The position numbers and the translations under genes were made by a program. DNA of 64,000 nt, taken from positions 2,376,952 through 2,440,951 of the forward strand of contig JAPTYO010000002.1 in assembly GCA_036873135.1 (NCBI GenBank), read 5' to 3'. The notes under the pieces are model-generated. The model was not told the DNA's origin and did no database searches. It worked only from the letters and a program-made list of their open reading frames with translations. Positions within the stretch are counted from its first letter, which is position 1; every line of letters starts with the position of its first letter. Shown here piece by piece: positions 38,150 through 50,052 of the stretch. The DNA comes from Clarkia xantiana subsp. parviflora. Its lineage: Eukaryota > Streptophyta > Magnoliopsida > Myrtales > Onagraceae.

Positions 38150-40979
38150 ATGTTAACTTTTAGGGTATTGGTGTTGCATTATAATTAGATTCCTTACATT
38201 TAATTAAATATGTAAATATCCAATGAAGATTGTAATCATGGTTGTGTGTTAAGTTTTAGGGTATGGATAAGGTTTACAGGGAATGTTGGATAGGGGTTAG
38301 TGGTTTCAAGCAAACAAATTTTGTTAATATCCAGTAATTATTTATTTTTTTAAAAATTTACTTATATCTAATATAATAAATAGTAACTTCATTTATTGGT
38401 GTTGCATTATAATTAGATTCCTTACATTTAATTAAATATGTAAATATCCAATGAAGATTGTAATCATGGTTGTGTGTTAAGTTTTAGGGTATGGATAAGG
38501 TTTACAGGGAATGTTGGATAGGGGTTAGTGGTTTCAAGCAAACAAATTTTGTTAATATCCAGTAATTATTTATTTTTTTAAAAATTTACTTATATCTAAT
38601 ATAATAAATAGTAACTTCATTTATTGGTGTTGCATTATAATTAGATTCCTTACATTTAATTAAATATGTAAATATCCAATTTGACTGTAACCATGGTTGT
38701 GTGTTAAGTTTTAAGGTATGGATAAGGTTTACAGGGAATGTTGGGGAGGGGTTAGTGGTTTCAAGCAAAGACAGTTTGTTAGTAAATTGAAATTATTTAT
38801 ATTTTAAAAAATTTAATTTAATTTAATATAATAAGTAGTAACTTCATTGGTTTGTGTTGCATTATAATTAGATCCCCTACATTTAATTAAATATGTAAAT
38901 GTTCAATTTGACTGTAACCATGGTTGTGTGTTAAGTTTTAAGGTATGGATAAGGTTTACAGGGAATGTTGGGGAGGGGTTAGTGGTTTCAAGCAAAGACA
39001 GTTTGTTAGTAAATTGAAATTATTTATATTTTAAAAAATTTAATTTAATTTAATATAATAAGTAGTAACTTCATTTATTTGTGTTGCATTATAATTAGAT
39101 CCCCTACATTTAATTAAATATGTAAATGTCCAATTTGACTGTAACCATGGTTGTGTGTTAAGTTTTAAGGTATGGATAAGGTTTACAGGGAATGTTGGGG
39201 AGGGGTTAGTGGTTTCAAGCAAAGACAATTTGTTAGTAAATTGAAATTATTTATATTTTAAAAAATTAATTTAATTTAATATAATAAGTAGTAACTTCAT
39301 TTATTTGTGTTGCATTATAATTAGATCTCCTACATTTAATTAAATATGTAAATGTCCAATTTGACTGTAACCATGGTTGTGTGTTAAGTTTTAAGGTATG
39401 GATAAGGTTTACAGGGAATGTTGGGGAGGGGTTAGTGGTTTCAAGCAAAGACAGTTTGTTAGTAAATTGAAATTATTTATATTTTAAAAAATTTAATTTA
39501 ATTTAATATAATAAGTAGTAACTTCATTTATTTGTGTTGCATTATAATTAGATCCCCTACATTTAATTAAATATGTAAATGTCCAATTTGACTATAACCA
39601 TGGTTGTGTGTTAAGTTTTAAGGTATGGATAAGGTTTACAGGGAATGTTGGGGAGGGGTTAGTGGTTTCAAGCAAAGGCAGTTTGTTAGTAAATTGAAAT
39701 TATTTATATTTTAAAAAATTTAATTTAATTTAATTTAATAAGTAGTAACTTCATTTATTTGTGTTGCATTATAATTAGATCCCCTACATTTAATTAAATA
39801 TGTAAATGTCCAATTTGACTGTAACCATGGTTGTGTGTTAAGTTTTAAGGTATGGATAAGGTTTACAGGGAATGTTGGGGAGGGGTTAGTGGTTTCAAGC
39901 AAAGACAGTTTGTTAGTAAATTGAAATTATTTATATTTTAAAAAATTTAATTTAATTTAATATAATAAGTAGTAACTTCATTTATTTGTGTTGCATTATA
40001 ATTAGATCCCCTACATTTAATTAAATATGTAAATGTCCAATTTGACTGTAACCATGGTTGTGTGTTAAGTTTTAAGGTATGGATAAGGTTTACAGGGAAT
40101 GTTGGGGAGGGGTTAGTGGTTTCAAGCAAAGACAGTTTGTTAGTAAATTGAAATTATTTATATTTTAAAAAATTTAATTTAATTTAATATAATAAGTAGT
40201 AACTTCATTTATTTGTGTTGCATTATAATTAGATCCCCTACATTTAATTAAATATGTAAATGTCCAATTTGACTGTAACCATGGTTGTGTGTTAAGTTTT
40301 AAGGTATGGATAAGGTTTACAGGGAATGTTGGGGAGGGGTTAGTGGTTTCAAGCAAAGACAGTTTGTTAGTAAATTGAAATTATTTATATTTTAAAAATT
40401 TAATTTAATTTAATATAATAAGTAGTAACTTCATTTATTTGTGTTGCATTATAATTAGATCCCCTACATTTAATTAAATATGTAAATGTCCAATTTGACT
40501 GTAACCATGGTTGTGTGTTAAGTTTTAAGGTATGGATAAGGTTTACAGGGAATGTTGGGGAGGGGTTAGTGGTTTCAAGCAAAGACAGTTTGTTAGTAAA
40601 TTGAAATTATTTATATTTTAAAAAATTTAATTTAATTTAATATAATAAGTAGTAACTTCATTTATTTGTGTTGCATTATAATTAGATCCCCTACATTTAA
40701 TTAAATATGTAAATGTCCAATTTGACTGTAACCATGGTTGTGTGTTAAGTTTTAAGGTATGGATAAGGTTTACAGGGAATGTTGGGGAGGGGTTAGTGGT
40801 TTCAAGCAAAGACAGTTTGTTAGTAAATTGAAATTATTTATATTTTAAAAAATTTAATTTAATTTAATATAATAAGTAGTAACTTCATTTATTTGTGTTG
40901 CATTATAATTAGATCCCCTACATTTAATTAAATATGTAAATGTCCAATTTGACTGTAACCATGGTTGTGTGTTAAGTTT
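38150..40979 (+). repeat. Satellite array 2: 13 monomers of about 227 bp
   Basis: GTGTTGCATTATAATTAGAT begins at 38171, 38399, 38627, 38854, 39081, 39307, 39534, 39761, 39988, 40215, 40441, 40668 and 40895, a period of 226-228 bp. The first two monomers are a distinct subtype (AATGAAGATTGTAATC, ATGTTGGATAGGGG) and the third is intermediate; the last ten are almost identical (TTGACTGTAACC, ATGTTGGGGAGGGG). The array stops abruptly at GTTAAGTTTG. A core resembling array 1 (GTCCA...AACTGT...GGTATGG.TAAGG) suggests common ancestry. Each unit contains the same short reverse-strand reading frame (MLETTNPSPTF), which is a by-product of the repeat. Confidence 0.97.
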
Positions 40980-41428
40980 GGTAATACAATTTAATTATTT
41001 AATTTTTAATACTTAATTTTATTTAATACCAAGCAGTATAATTAGTTAATAAAACATTTCACATATTTGTAAACACAAAGTTGCTACTGCGTACTGTGAG
41101 GGAAACACGTGTGCCCCCAAAGTCGACAACAAATTACGATGCTTGCCATCAAGTGATTGGTGGAAGTTAGTCGACCATGAATTCGGAATATCTATATGGC
41201 AGGATAGTCAATTCTAGTACTTTGTTGACCTTTTGAATTACGCACTAATATCGGAATACTTCGGAAATCCAATTCACAAGGTTTATATACCTCGTTTCCG
41301 CGGGAAAATAACTATCCACGCGGGAATGTGTACACCATGTTGTCCTATATAAAGGGGGTAAATATCGACAGCCTCATCAGAGATATATGAAACAAAAAAA
41401 CAAATATCAACCACAGCTATCTTCCGAA
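40980..41428. other. Promoter region of F-box copy C
   Basis: AT-rich DNA between the satellite and the gene; a TATATAAAG box-like word at about 41344-41352 lies about 80 nt upstream of the start codon. Confidence 0.4.
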
Positions 41429-42541
41429 ATGAGCAAACAAGCCAAGCAGCAGAAGAAGGCAGACTCAGACGAATGGATAAACAAGGGGGCGTTTTTTTCC
41501 AAAGACGATAGTTCATCATCTGAAGCTACATATCAACTTTCAGCGACCCCGTCAAAGGGTTCATCTACCTCCCATATTAGGACAAGTCCGGTGACCCCCC
41601 AACTGAAGGCAACTCGTCACGCATTCAGGGATTCTGTCTCCAAAAGGCAAATGTTATTCACTACATTATTAAGCAGATCGTTCAAGGATCAGCTCGTTAT
41701 ATTAACAATAGATTATTAACACTGAATTTCCTCTGCTATTTGCCAGATTGTTCAATGAAACTGAATGGTCCCCACTGCCGAAAGAAATGTGGGAGGAAGT
41801 GTTAGCAAGGGTTGCCGAAACAGACCCTTCGTCGGTCGGTTCATTCGGCTGCTGGTATAACGCACAGAATGAATTATTATTTAACACTGATATTGAAAGA
41901 AACGCATTCAGTATATATATTTATTCAGAGTTCAAGAATATTAGTGTGGTGCATGTTGTTTTCATTTATGCAGCTCTAGGGGGGCTTCTTTTAACGCCCG
42001 AAGATTATACCCAATGTTGTCTCTGAAACACCTTTTTGTAAGGGTTCCCAACATGCGTCCCAAGTTGCTGGGAAGCATTGAGAAAATGTGGGGAACATTT
42101 AACAACCCTGATGCTGGCATCATGATCGGGGTGCACAAAGGACTGTACCAAGGTAACGTCCAAGGAGGTGTTCTGGTGCTGAACAAAGTGTTTCTGATAA
42201 ATTATGACCCACTCGCAGAGTATACTGCTAACATACTCGCGAGGATGAGTCTCTCCGCACCTCCACCGTTGATGGATGCGTCTGATGTTTCATTAGAAAT
42301 AGGATCAGAGCAGGAACGGGTGTTCTTAGAGACCCGAGCAACAGCCATGAAAATGATAACTCTACACGCTTTACTGGAACAAGGGTGGTTGGGCGGCATG
42401 GGTTATTGTTCACGTGGCCCAACAGGAGGCCATTGGGGTTACTCTATCAGGCATCATCGATACATAACCTGTAGGTCTTGTTTGTACGATTTCGAGATGG
42501 ATAGGGTATTTATAATGTTTCAGGACATAATTAATCCCTAG
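41429..42541 (+). CDS. F-box protein of the same family, divergent copy C, about 299 aa
   Basis: Three exons join in frame: 41429-41652, 41747-41854, 41974-42541 (900 nt). The N-terminal 75 residues are a charged Ser/Thr-rich extension (MSKQAKQQKKADSDEW) absent from copies A and B. An F-box follows (SPLPKEMWEEVLARVAETD, SSVGSFGCW), interrupted by an intron at exactly the codon and phase used in the other copies. The rest is diverged but keeps NPDAGIMIGVHKGLYQG and a Cys/His-rich end (YITCRSCLYDFEMDRV). The first donor (AAT|GTTATT) is weak, so the join of the N-terminal extension is the least certain part. A TATATAAAG lies upstream. It is read toward the transposase gene. Confidence 0.72.
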
Positions 42542-42589
42542 TAGTACACGTTTATGAATCCCCCCTTCAGTGTTCAGTTAGTAAACATG

Positions 42590-43100
42590 AAGTTATTTTG
42601 GATTTCAACTGCATTACGATTGTAGTACATACAAATTACTTAAAATATTAAATGTCCAAACAGTTAAAAACTAACTCCGGTTGACCCAGATATGGTATGG
42701 ATACGGTTTATTCTATAGTTGACGAGGGTTATTTCGTTCAACTATAACTAGGGGGTAAATCATTTACAATGCTGTGTATAATTTTATGGGTGTTGCTACA
42801 AACTGTGAAATTTTATGTGAAATTTCTATAGAAATTGAAATAGGGTCCCACCATGTGCCGATGCATTTGTTCATTTACTTTCTCTTTCTTACTTTCAATT
42901 GAAATTTAACAAGTAATTTCACAGTTTAAAATTTACTCAAATATTATTAAGTCTGTTCTAATTGTTATGACGTGACTGTGAAGTAATTTTCCAGTTGCTG
43001 TGTATCTAATATTTAAAAGCACAAGTTACTCCTATTATTTGATGTCCAATAAGTTAAAATCTGACTATGGTTTAAGGTTTAGGGTATGGTTAGTAGACTT
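42590..43100 (+). repeat. Two diverged single satellite monomers
   Basis: The segments 42600-42770 and about 42955-43100 resemble array 1 monomers (ACATACAAATTACTTAAA, TTAAATGTCC, GGTATGG; then GTCCAATAAGTTAAAATCTG and TTTAGGGTATGGTTAG). They look like unamplified, older copies of the sequence that gave rise to the arrays. Confidence 0.65.
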
Positions 43101-43103
43101 GCA

Positions 43104-43440
43104 GACCTAACTTCCCGATAGGGGTCACTTGTATCACAGCTGCAACCAAGCATTAAATGCTACTGCGGGATAAAGATATGATTATTGATGTCTTATCAGG
43201 CCTTAAATATATGTCATTCGAAGTCCAATTACAGAAAGTGAAATTCACAAAAATTATTGTATTTCAAATTAATGTTTCGTTTTAATGAATATGAAACAAT
43301 GTATTATAATGAAGCTGAAACAAAGTATTATAATGAGAGCAGTCCAAGAATGATACATCAATTTGTACTGTTAATTTGTTAACAGAGACTCACTTGTGGT
43401 TTTTATAGTAGGTGCACTTAATAATTGACCAATAAAATTT
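43104..43440 (+). repeat. Conserved spacer motif, copy 2 (uninterrupted)
   Basis: It starts CTAACTTCCCGATAGGGGTC and runs through TTAATTTGTTAACAG to GACCAATAAAATTTA. It corresponds to 29838-29979 joined to 32911-33120, and so represents the site without the CACTA element. Confidence 0.78.
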
Positions 43441-43497
43441 ACGGATATTCATTCGCAATAAATATTTTCTTATAATAAACACATTATTTTATCCAAA

Positions 43498-43592
43498 TAA
43501 ATCGACATAAACTGTAGGGCTTGTGTGTACCATTTCGAGGGACATAACATGTATGTACTTTTTGACAACTAAATTAATCCCTACTAGCTATT
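43498..43592 (+). pseudogene. Remnant of an F-box copy C-like C-terminus
   Basis: The stretch with GACATAAACTGTAGGGCTTG, GTACCATTTCGAG and ATTAATCCCTA matches the 3' coding end of copy C (42456-42540), with small deletions that break the frame. It indicates a former tandem duplicate. Confidence 0.65.
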
Positions 43593-43599
43593 TAAAGAT

Positions 43600-44799
43600 G
43601 ACCCTTATATAATGAGAAAAAACTAAACCCTAAACCCAAACCACTGACCCCAAATGACTAAACCGTATACCAAAAAACTTGCAAATTGACAACACATTAA
43701 TGAGAGATTGTTGACATATGTATCATAGATTAGAGATTAACAATGGTTTTGTTAGTTCATAACTGACTAAAATAAGGATCATACAAATTATTAGGTACAC
43801 CGACTACACTTAGTTCACTGGACTATATTGAACTATACAAGGATTAACTAATAACATCATGTGGATAAAATGTTAGTTCCATTTTTAATGAATTACACCA
43901 CATCCCACATGGTAGACCTAATACTGTCCACATAAAAAAAAAACGATACCGTATCTTTGTCTGGGAACAAAAATTTACCGGATGAAATTAATGCTACATA
44001 GCTAAAAGTGAAGGCAAACACATTGGACTGGACATTCGTTGAACCAAGATTTTTGACATAAACATATGATTAAACTTGCATGCAGCACTCAAGCCGACGT
44101 TGTTGCAGATAGGGAACGGTGACGTAATTGAAAGACAAATACACTATGACTTTTTGAATAATTTTTCTCGGTCCAATCATAACAAAAATTATACAATTAT
44201 AATATGGAATTCTATGTTAAAAACCTATGGAAATATATGTATTGAATGAACTAACCAAATGTACTACATGAACTATGTATACACGACAGTTATATTTATA
44301 TAATAAAATGTTAATGGTTTTCACATATAAATAAGTATCTAAGGTTCCTTGAATATATACAGTTGTCTATATGAGCGATGACCTCAAAAATTAATACAAT
44401 ACATCAACTATTAAATATAGAGGTGATATTTACATTGATTTTATTAAGTGTAACTGTTTCTTTATGGAATTTGTTTTTCTAAATTTACTTAACACAAAAT
44501 ATTTGTTGATTTTAGTATGTGAATGTTTTTGCCAAACTATCATATTATTAGCGGTCTAAAAACAAAAAGCACCAACTAGTGAATTCTTTAGTATATAATT
44601 AATTCTCCGACCCTGTACTGTACATTATACCGTTGAATATAGGCCAAGGTCAGATTAAACTATTACAAGAAGGGAACTGGCACAGCTAATCATCGTCGTC
44701 AATTCCAAGCTTGTAACCTCGAACCCTTCATCTTCTCTCTATCTAGTATCTACCTTCAACTTTAAGGAAAATACCCTTTGATAACTGGTCGTCTCAACC
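43600..44799. other. Spacer and promoter region of the transposase gene
   Basis: AT-rich spacer with no recognised gene; the last 150 bp before 44800 are pyrimidine-rich and probably form the 5' leader of the transposase. Confidence 0.4.
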
Positions 44800-47700
44800 A
44801 TGTCAGCCAACGATAAACAACCTGGAAACGGAGACTCTAAAGGTTAGCTCCAAACCCTTGTTTTCATGTACTTGTTTCCACCCTCAAGCATGTTTTAACT
44901 TGACAATGCTTCAGTACTGCGTGTTCATATAATTTTACCCAGCTGACTGTTCATACATGTTGAGGATTTTTGATATTGTTCCTTTGTTGTGTTAAATTTT
45001 TTTTTTTTAAATAATGATATGTATACGTCGAGTCCCTAGTTAAATGAATCTTATAAAATATTCATTCATACAATTTCTTTTTTACTAGATAAATATAGTA
45101 AAAAACAACAGTAGTTCATTTAAGTTTTCTTGTTACATTGGTGAAACTGTTCGCTATTATTTTGAACTAAATTTGTGTTCGTATGACTGAATTCATAAAA
45201 TCGTTGACTAACTTTAGATTCTAAAATTCAATTCGACGAAAACTGCAGTATAATTTTGTGCAGATTTTAATTTGTTATGGATATATAGCAAAAAAATAAA
45301 AAAGATAAAACATGGAAACAATTGTTACGCACTGGATTCGACACCGTGACTACTTCCAGAAAAAACGCAATCTCGTTCCACTGACGAACATACAAATGCA
45401 TCTGGTTATAATTACGCCATATTTGTTAAATGTTTATAACGTCATCCAAGCTAAAACGGGGCCTACAAAGTTGTGAGGGTCAAAGCCCAACCCTTGTTGG
45501 CTTGGGCCTTAAGCTGGGCCTCATTTTCTGGATGATAACTTGTATGTTCGATTTATTGCTTTGATTGTGAGTTGGCCCAGACTATGTACTCGATTTTTAA
45601 GTCGGATTCGTAGACTGAACCTGACTGATGTCCTGACACAATTGGTATGACTATAGGTTTGCAGTACGAGAACCCTATACATTTCGACGACTTCTATGAT
45701 CCGATTCCCCCAAGCAAAGAAGATGACCCGCCAAATTTCTTCGACTCACTTGATCATGTACTGTCGTGGTACACTGCATACGGTCAGGAATGTGGGTTTA
45801 GGGTAAGAAGGCACTATAGTCATAGAGACCCAAATGGAGCAGTAATTCACTGTGTCTTTGCTTGCAACCGGGAGGGGAAACGTAGAGAGGAGTACAAAAA
45901 TCGACCATACCGCAAGAGACAAGCCACAACAGAAACACGTGTCGGTTGTAGGGCAAGGCTATCATGTAAATTAGTACCAGTAAATATGAAGTGGTGTATC
46001 GACGCATTCCACAATGACCACAACCATGAATTACTTCCGAATACGTACAGTCAGTTCATCTCCGGTTTTAACAAACGCGTTCCAGCGGCTGACACTACAC
46101 TAACGGAGACAATGAAACAGGTAGGCATACCCGCTACCAGAGTCTTCGATTTCCTAGCAGTTAGGGAGGGTGGATACGAGAAGTTGGGGTATAGGAAGCG
46201 GGATTTGTACAACTACCTAGATATGATACAGAAGAAACTGACTGGCCAGAATGATGCGGATCGGGCGTTAAGCTATATGTCCGGAAAGGAGGTCAGTGAC
46301 CCTCAATTCTTCTACGCCATCGACTTGGACGAACAACAGCAGCTATCCAGATTAATTTGGATGGATGGTGGATGTAGGTCTGACTACGCATCTTTCGGCG
46401 ATGTAGCTCTGATGGATGCAACCTACAAAACAAACATATATGGCCAACCGTTGATTGTAATCGGCGGAGTAAGCAATCATCACAATACGCTCATATTTGC
46501 CACCGGTCTTCTGCATGACGAAACAGAAGCCAGTTACGTATGGTTTTTGCAAAAATTTCGGGAAGGTATGGGTAACTCTGCCCCAAAATGCCTGATAACA
46601 GACGGCGACACGTCAATGGCGTTGGCAATACAGCAGGTCTTCCCTGAGACGAGACATCGATTGTGTGGATGGCACTTATCTAGGAACGTTGACAGCCATA
46701 TCAAAATTCCAGGATTCCAAAAGGAGTTCCAACAGTTGGTGTATACCCCTATGACAGAAATGGCTTTCGAAAATGAGTGGCTTCAATTATTAGCTAAATA
46801 CGGGATGGATGGAGATGGGGGGTTGGAGGAAGGAGAGGGGGGGTTGGAGGAAGGAGAGGGGGGGTTGGAGGAAGTAGAGGGGGGGTTTGAGAAGGACCCG
46901 TTGAAGAAAGCAAAGAGGTGGTTGAGGGCCCAGTACCGTCGTCGCTCGAAATGGGCAGCTACTTTCTTTAGGGGAGTTTTCTGCGGTGAGGCTAGGACGA
47001 CGCAACGTATAGAAGGTCTCAATGCTAAATTCAAGAACCAGCTAGTCAGGGGGACATCGATGCGCCTGATAGTGTTGCTCAAGTATGCCGACATCCTGTT
47101 GCAAAAGTCAAGGCAGACAAACTTTGAAGCCGAGTATACGGCAATATCGACACTAGTGCAGAGTTCTGTAACAGTCCTAAAACAAATTGAGAAGAATGCA
47201 CGCAAGATTTACACTCCAGCTTCGATGGTCAGGATAGTCAAACTGATCGGACTGGTGGGTGCAACGATAGTCAACGGCCCGGTGAGATCAGAGACAACCA
47301 CCGTGTATAAGGTCAAAGACTACGACAAATTTTTTATAGGTGAATGGAGGGTTCAATATTGTGAATCCACAACCGAGCTCAATTGTGATTGCCTGTATTT
47401 TGAGACTGTCGGCTTGCCTTGTGAACACTCGTTTGCAGTAATGAAATACCAGCATCTGCAGCAAATTCCCGACAATTTGGTGAACAATAGATGGACGATG
47501 AGGCCAATCAATAGTCCAAGTATACCAACAGGCATTCCGTCCGAGGCCCCACGCAGCATACATTCTCACTACGCCTCGATTTTGTCAGCAGCAGTAGAAG
47601 CAGGTGATGATGCCACGTTTAAAAAGGCACTGCATGAGTTGAACAATCTAGGCGACCTACCCCGTCATACACCTCGACAGACTACAACATCGCCAAAGAA

Positions 47701-48067
47701 GACTGCTGAAAATCCCAGGAATTCAACTAAGAAACGAACTGCCAGGAAGAATAAATGTAGTCGTAAACGAACAGAGAATAAGGATACGGGTAAAGAAGAT
47801 ACTGGTCTGCGCTCTAATCATCTACCCAACAGAAATGAAGTTCCCCCTGATGACAACTATGATGATTTACCCACCCAAGAAGAAATTACAACTGATGTAC
47901 CTAACACCCAAGAAGAAACCACAACTGACATACCAACCAGCCAAGAAGACACAATTACTGATGTGCACAATATTTACGCCAGCCCTTATACTTCTGCCTG
48001 GTCGGTGAACAACAATCCAAATTTCTACTACCCGTCGTTCAGTTTCCTCCGCTCTTATCGAAATTAA
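44800..48067 (+). CDS. Mutator-like (FAR1/FHY3-related) transposase, 817 aa
   Basis: Two exons join in frame: 44800-44842 and 45657-48067 (2454 nt). A FAR1-type DNA-binding region lies at about 45-140 (GFRVRRHYSHRD, then GCRARLSCKL, DAFHNDHNHELL). The MULE DDE core shows Asp268 (ALMDATYKTN), Asp330 (LITDGDTSMALAI) and Glu467 (RIEGLNAKFKNQL), with the CGWH motif (LCGWHLSRN) between the last two. A SWIM zinc finger lies at about 590-605 (CDCLYFETVGLPCEH). Between CGWH and Glu467 a 21-nt unit is repeated about four times, giving GGLEEGE/GGLEEVE repeats. The C-terminal tail has basic clusters and a QEE.TTD repeat. All catalytic residues and frame are intact, so it may be active or recently active. 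A domesticated FAR1-related regulator is possible, but the transposon context and the deleted copy at 50053 favour a transposase. Confidence 0.92.
46818..46890 (+). repeat. In-frame 21-nt tandem repeat in the transposase gene
   Basis: GGGGTTGGAGGAAGGAGAGG-type units, about three near-perfect and one diverged copy, code for GGLEEGE. The run is much more G-rich than the rest of the gene. Confidence 0.9.
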
Positions 48068-48843
48068 CCAACTTGTAATTTCATATACTGCTCAACACAA
48101 CGGGTGTATCAATCAGATTCCCGCTAACCTTGCAGATTATGTTACCTAAGAAAAACGTGTAAACTAGGTTCTAACACAGACAGCCAAAAGAATATGCTGC
48201 AGTTTCCTAACAGCATGCGTATTTCTTAGCAAACACATGTTTTATCAGTCAACATGCTGACGGACACAATTGATATTCATGTTGGACCTGTTATTTTAGG
48301 CAGCTGATTTATCATCACAACAAAAAAAACCTGTAGGGGAGGAAAAACATTCATTTAACATGCTTATACAACGGATTGAACCTAGGACGTATCACCCATT
48401 AAGTAGCGTGCTACCAATAGGTTGAATTGAAAACTTAGTCTGATATCGTATACATTTAATAAATACACAAATAATTGGTTTATAGTTGCTAGGTTGGATT
48501 GTCTATAATTTGGGGACACCTTGCCGTCCATTACTCTCCATTCTGCAGAAAACCCTAGAGGACACATCAACGAAACTGCGAAAGACAAAAGCTCCATCGG
48601 CTTCGTCGCGTCGACTCAACTGTCTTTTGTTGCATTCTCTAGGTAATATAATTGGTCTATGTTAGCTTACATTTTCAATATCATCATCTAATTGTCAATC
48701 GTCTTTGCACTTCATCGATTTTAGGCTGCAATTACTGCAGTTGAATAAATAAAACTGTAATTCATTTCGGAATTCATGAGTTTGTGTTCATTTTTGGTTA
48801 AATAGCTGATACTTCTACGATTCTATGTGTTTCAGATATAATA
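48068..48843. other. 3' flank of the transposase and 5' leader of the B3 gene
   Basis: The stretch 48068-48170 is repeated at about 50180-50277. A 5'-leader exon of the B3 gene probably ends at about 48641 (TTCTCTAG|GTAATA), giving an intron in the leader. Confidence 0.4.
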
Positions 48844-49420
48844 ATGGCTGATCTCGGTAAGTTCGACAGTAACAACTTGTCTTTCTTATTGGTTGTGGTT
48901 TTTTTTTAAATTGATATTCCTTTACTAAACAAGCAGTTTAAAATGGGACTTGCAGATGAGCTTCAGATGTTGGACTATTTCCTGTCTCGAACTAATATTT
49001 CATTTCGAGTAACAGTAGATGAGAGCACGAAAACAAAAGTAGTAAGTGAATTCAACAAATCATCTTTTCCTGTCATGGTACTGGCTCAGTGGATTGGATA
49101 CTTGATGTTGGTTTGATGATTCAATTAAATTGTACTTTAACTGAATTATGTAGCCTATCCCCAATGGGTTTATCCAAGCTGCACGTCTGGAAAACCGTCG
49201 ATCGCTCCTTTTAATTGACCGGTCTGAGCTGGTAACGCCGATGCGGCTTGTTAAACACTATGTCACTAATGGCGAACCATCGGGTCCAAACCGATGGCAA
49301 TACAGGATAAGGAATGGGTGGGAAGACTTTTACACCAGAGCTGGACTAAAGGAATCAGATGAGCTGACTTTTGTGTTCGCTGGTGAAGAAATGGTGTTTG
49401 TGGCAGTGGAACGTTCCTAA
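48844..49420 (+). CDS. Small single B3-domain protein (REM-like), 121 aa
   Basis: Three exons join in frame: 48844-48856, 48956-49041, 49154-49420 (366 nt). After a short N-terminus (MADLDELQMLDYFLS), residues about 18-119 follow the B3 DNA-binding fold: ISFRVTVDESTKTKV at the first strand, PIPNGFIQAARL (helix), RSLLLIDRSELVTPMRLV, a strand ending RWQYRIRNGWEDFYTRAGLK, and ESDELTFVFAGEEMVFVAVE. B3 proteins bind DNA in plants; single-domain REM types are numerous and fast-evolving. No other domain is present. It sits directly downstream of the transposase, on the same strand, and upstream of a deleted transposase copy, so it is placed as element cargo. Whether it binds host promoters or the element ends is unknown. 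Confidence 0.75.
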
Positions 49421-50052
49421 TAAAATCTACGGCGTTAAATGGCACAACATTGGAGCCCAATGGGCGTGTATTATGACTTTTTTGGGGTTTTTCAAACTAT
49501 TAGGGATGTATGTTTCCCAATAAGTACGACTGAATGTTGCAATGGGTGTTCATCAAACTTATTTCCTGGTTTTCTTCTTAATGGGGATATATGTGTCCCC
49601 TTGTGTGGATGTTTAAAAAATGATTCATAAAAGGCAATAACGACTATAAAAGAGCCATCGAGGATATTGAATCCAGTAGTAATAATTCAGCAGGAGCACA
49701 TTATGCTTATACATATCTATTAGCTAGAATCTGAATGCAAACATTGTTAAAATAAAAATCATTCAATATTGCAGGAACCATGAATAAAACCATCAGAAGT
49801 TTGCCTTGTCTATTAAACTGCTCAGATCGACCAACTTGACACTCCTTTCCAATAACGCCTGTATGGCTGTCCCATTTCCTGTTCTGAATTATCCCGTATA
49901 TCCATCCCTTGTTTGTTCCAGAACCGGGTGCACGTTCCCAAACGGATACATCAAAATCAGCTATCTCAACGGCTTCTGGTGTCTGGTATTTACCAAGCAT
50001 TAGAGCTCGATAACACTCCTTGATACACATACCTCGATAAGACTCCTTCAAA
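49421..50052. other. Spacer with an unidentified reverse-strand reading frame
   Basis: A minus-strand frame at about 49800-50030 reads like protein (KYQTPEAVEIADFDVSVWE and GIIQNRKWDSHTG) but has no family I recognise, no clear start and no splice partner. It may be a remnant of another cargo gene. Confidence 0.3.

Noticed and set aside
38586..40809. Repeated 60-codon reverse-strand frames (MLETTNPSPTF) in satellite array 2
   Set aside because: They recur with the exact satellite period and are by-products of the repeat, not genes.
26771..40979. CRISPR-like arrays
   Set aside because: The direct repeats are 227-241 bp tandem satellites without unique spacers, in a plant nuclear context.
46783..47205. 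Pro/Ser-rich minus-strand frame opposite the transposase
   Set aside because: It is the antisense shadow of the G-rich repeat and catalytic region of the transposase.
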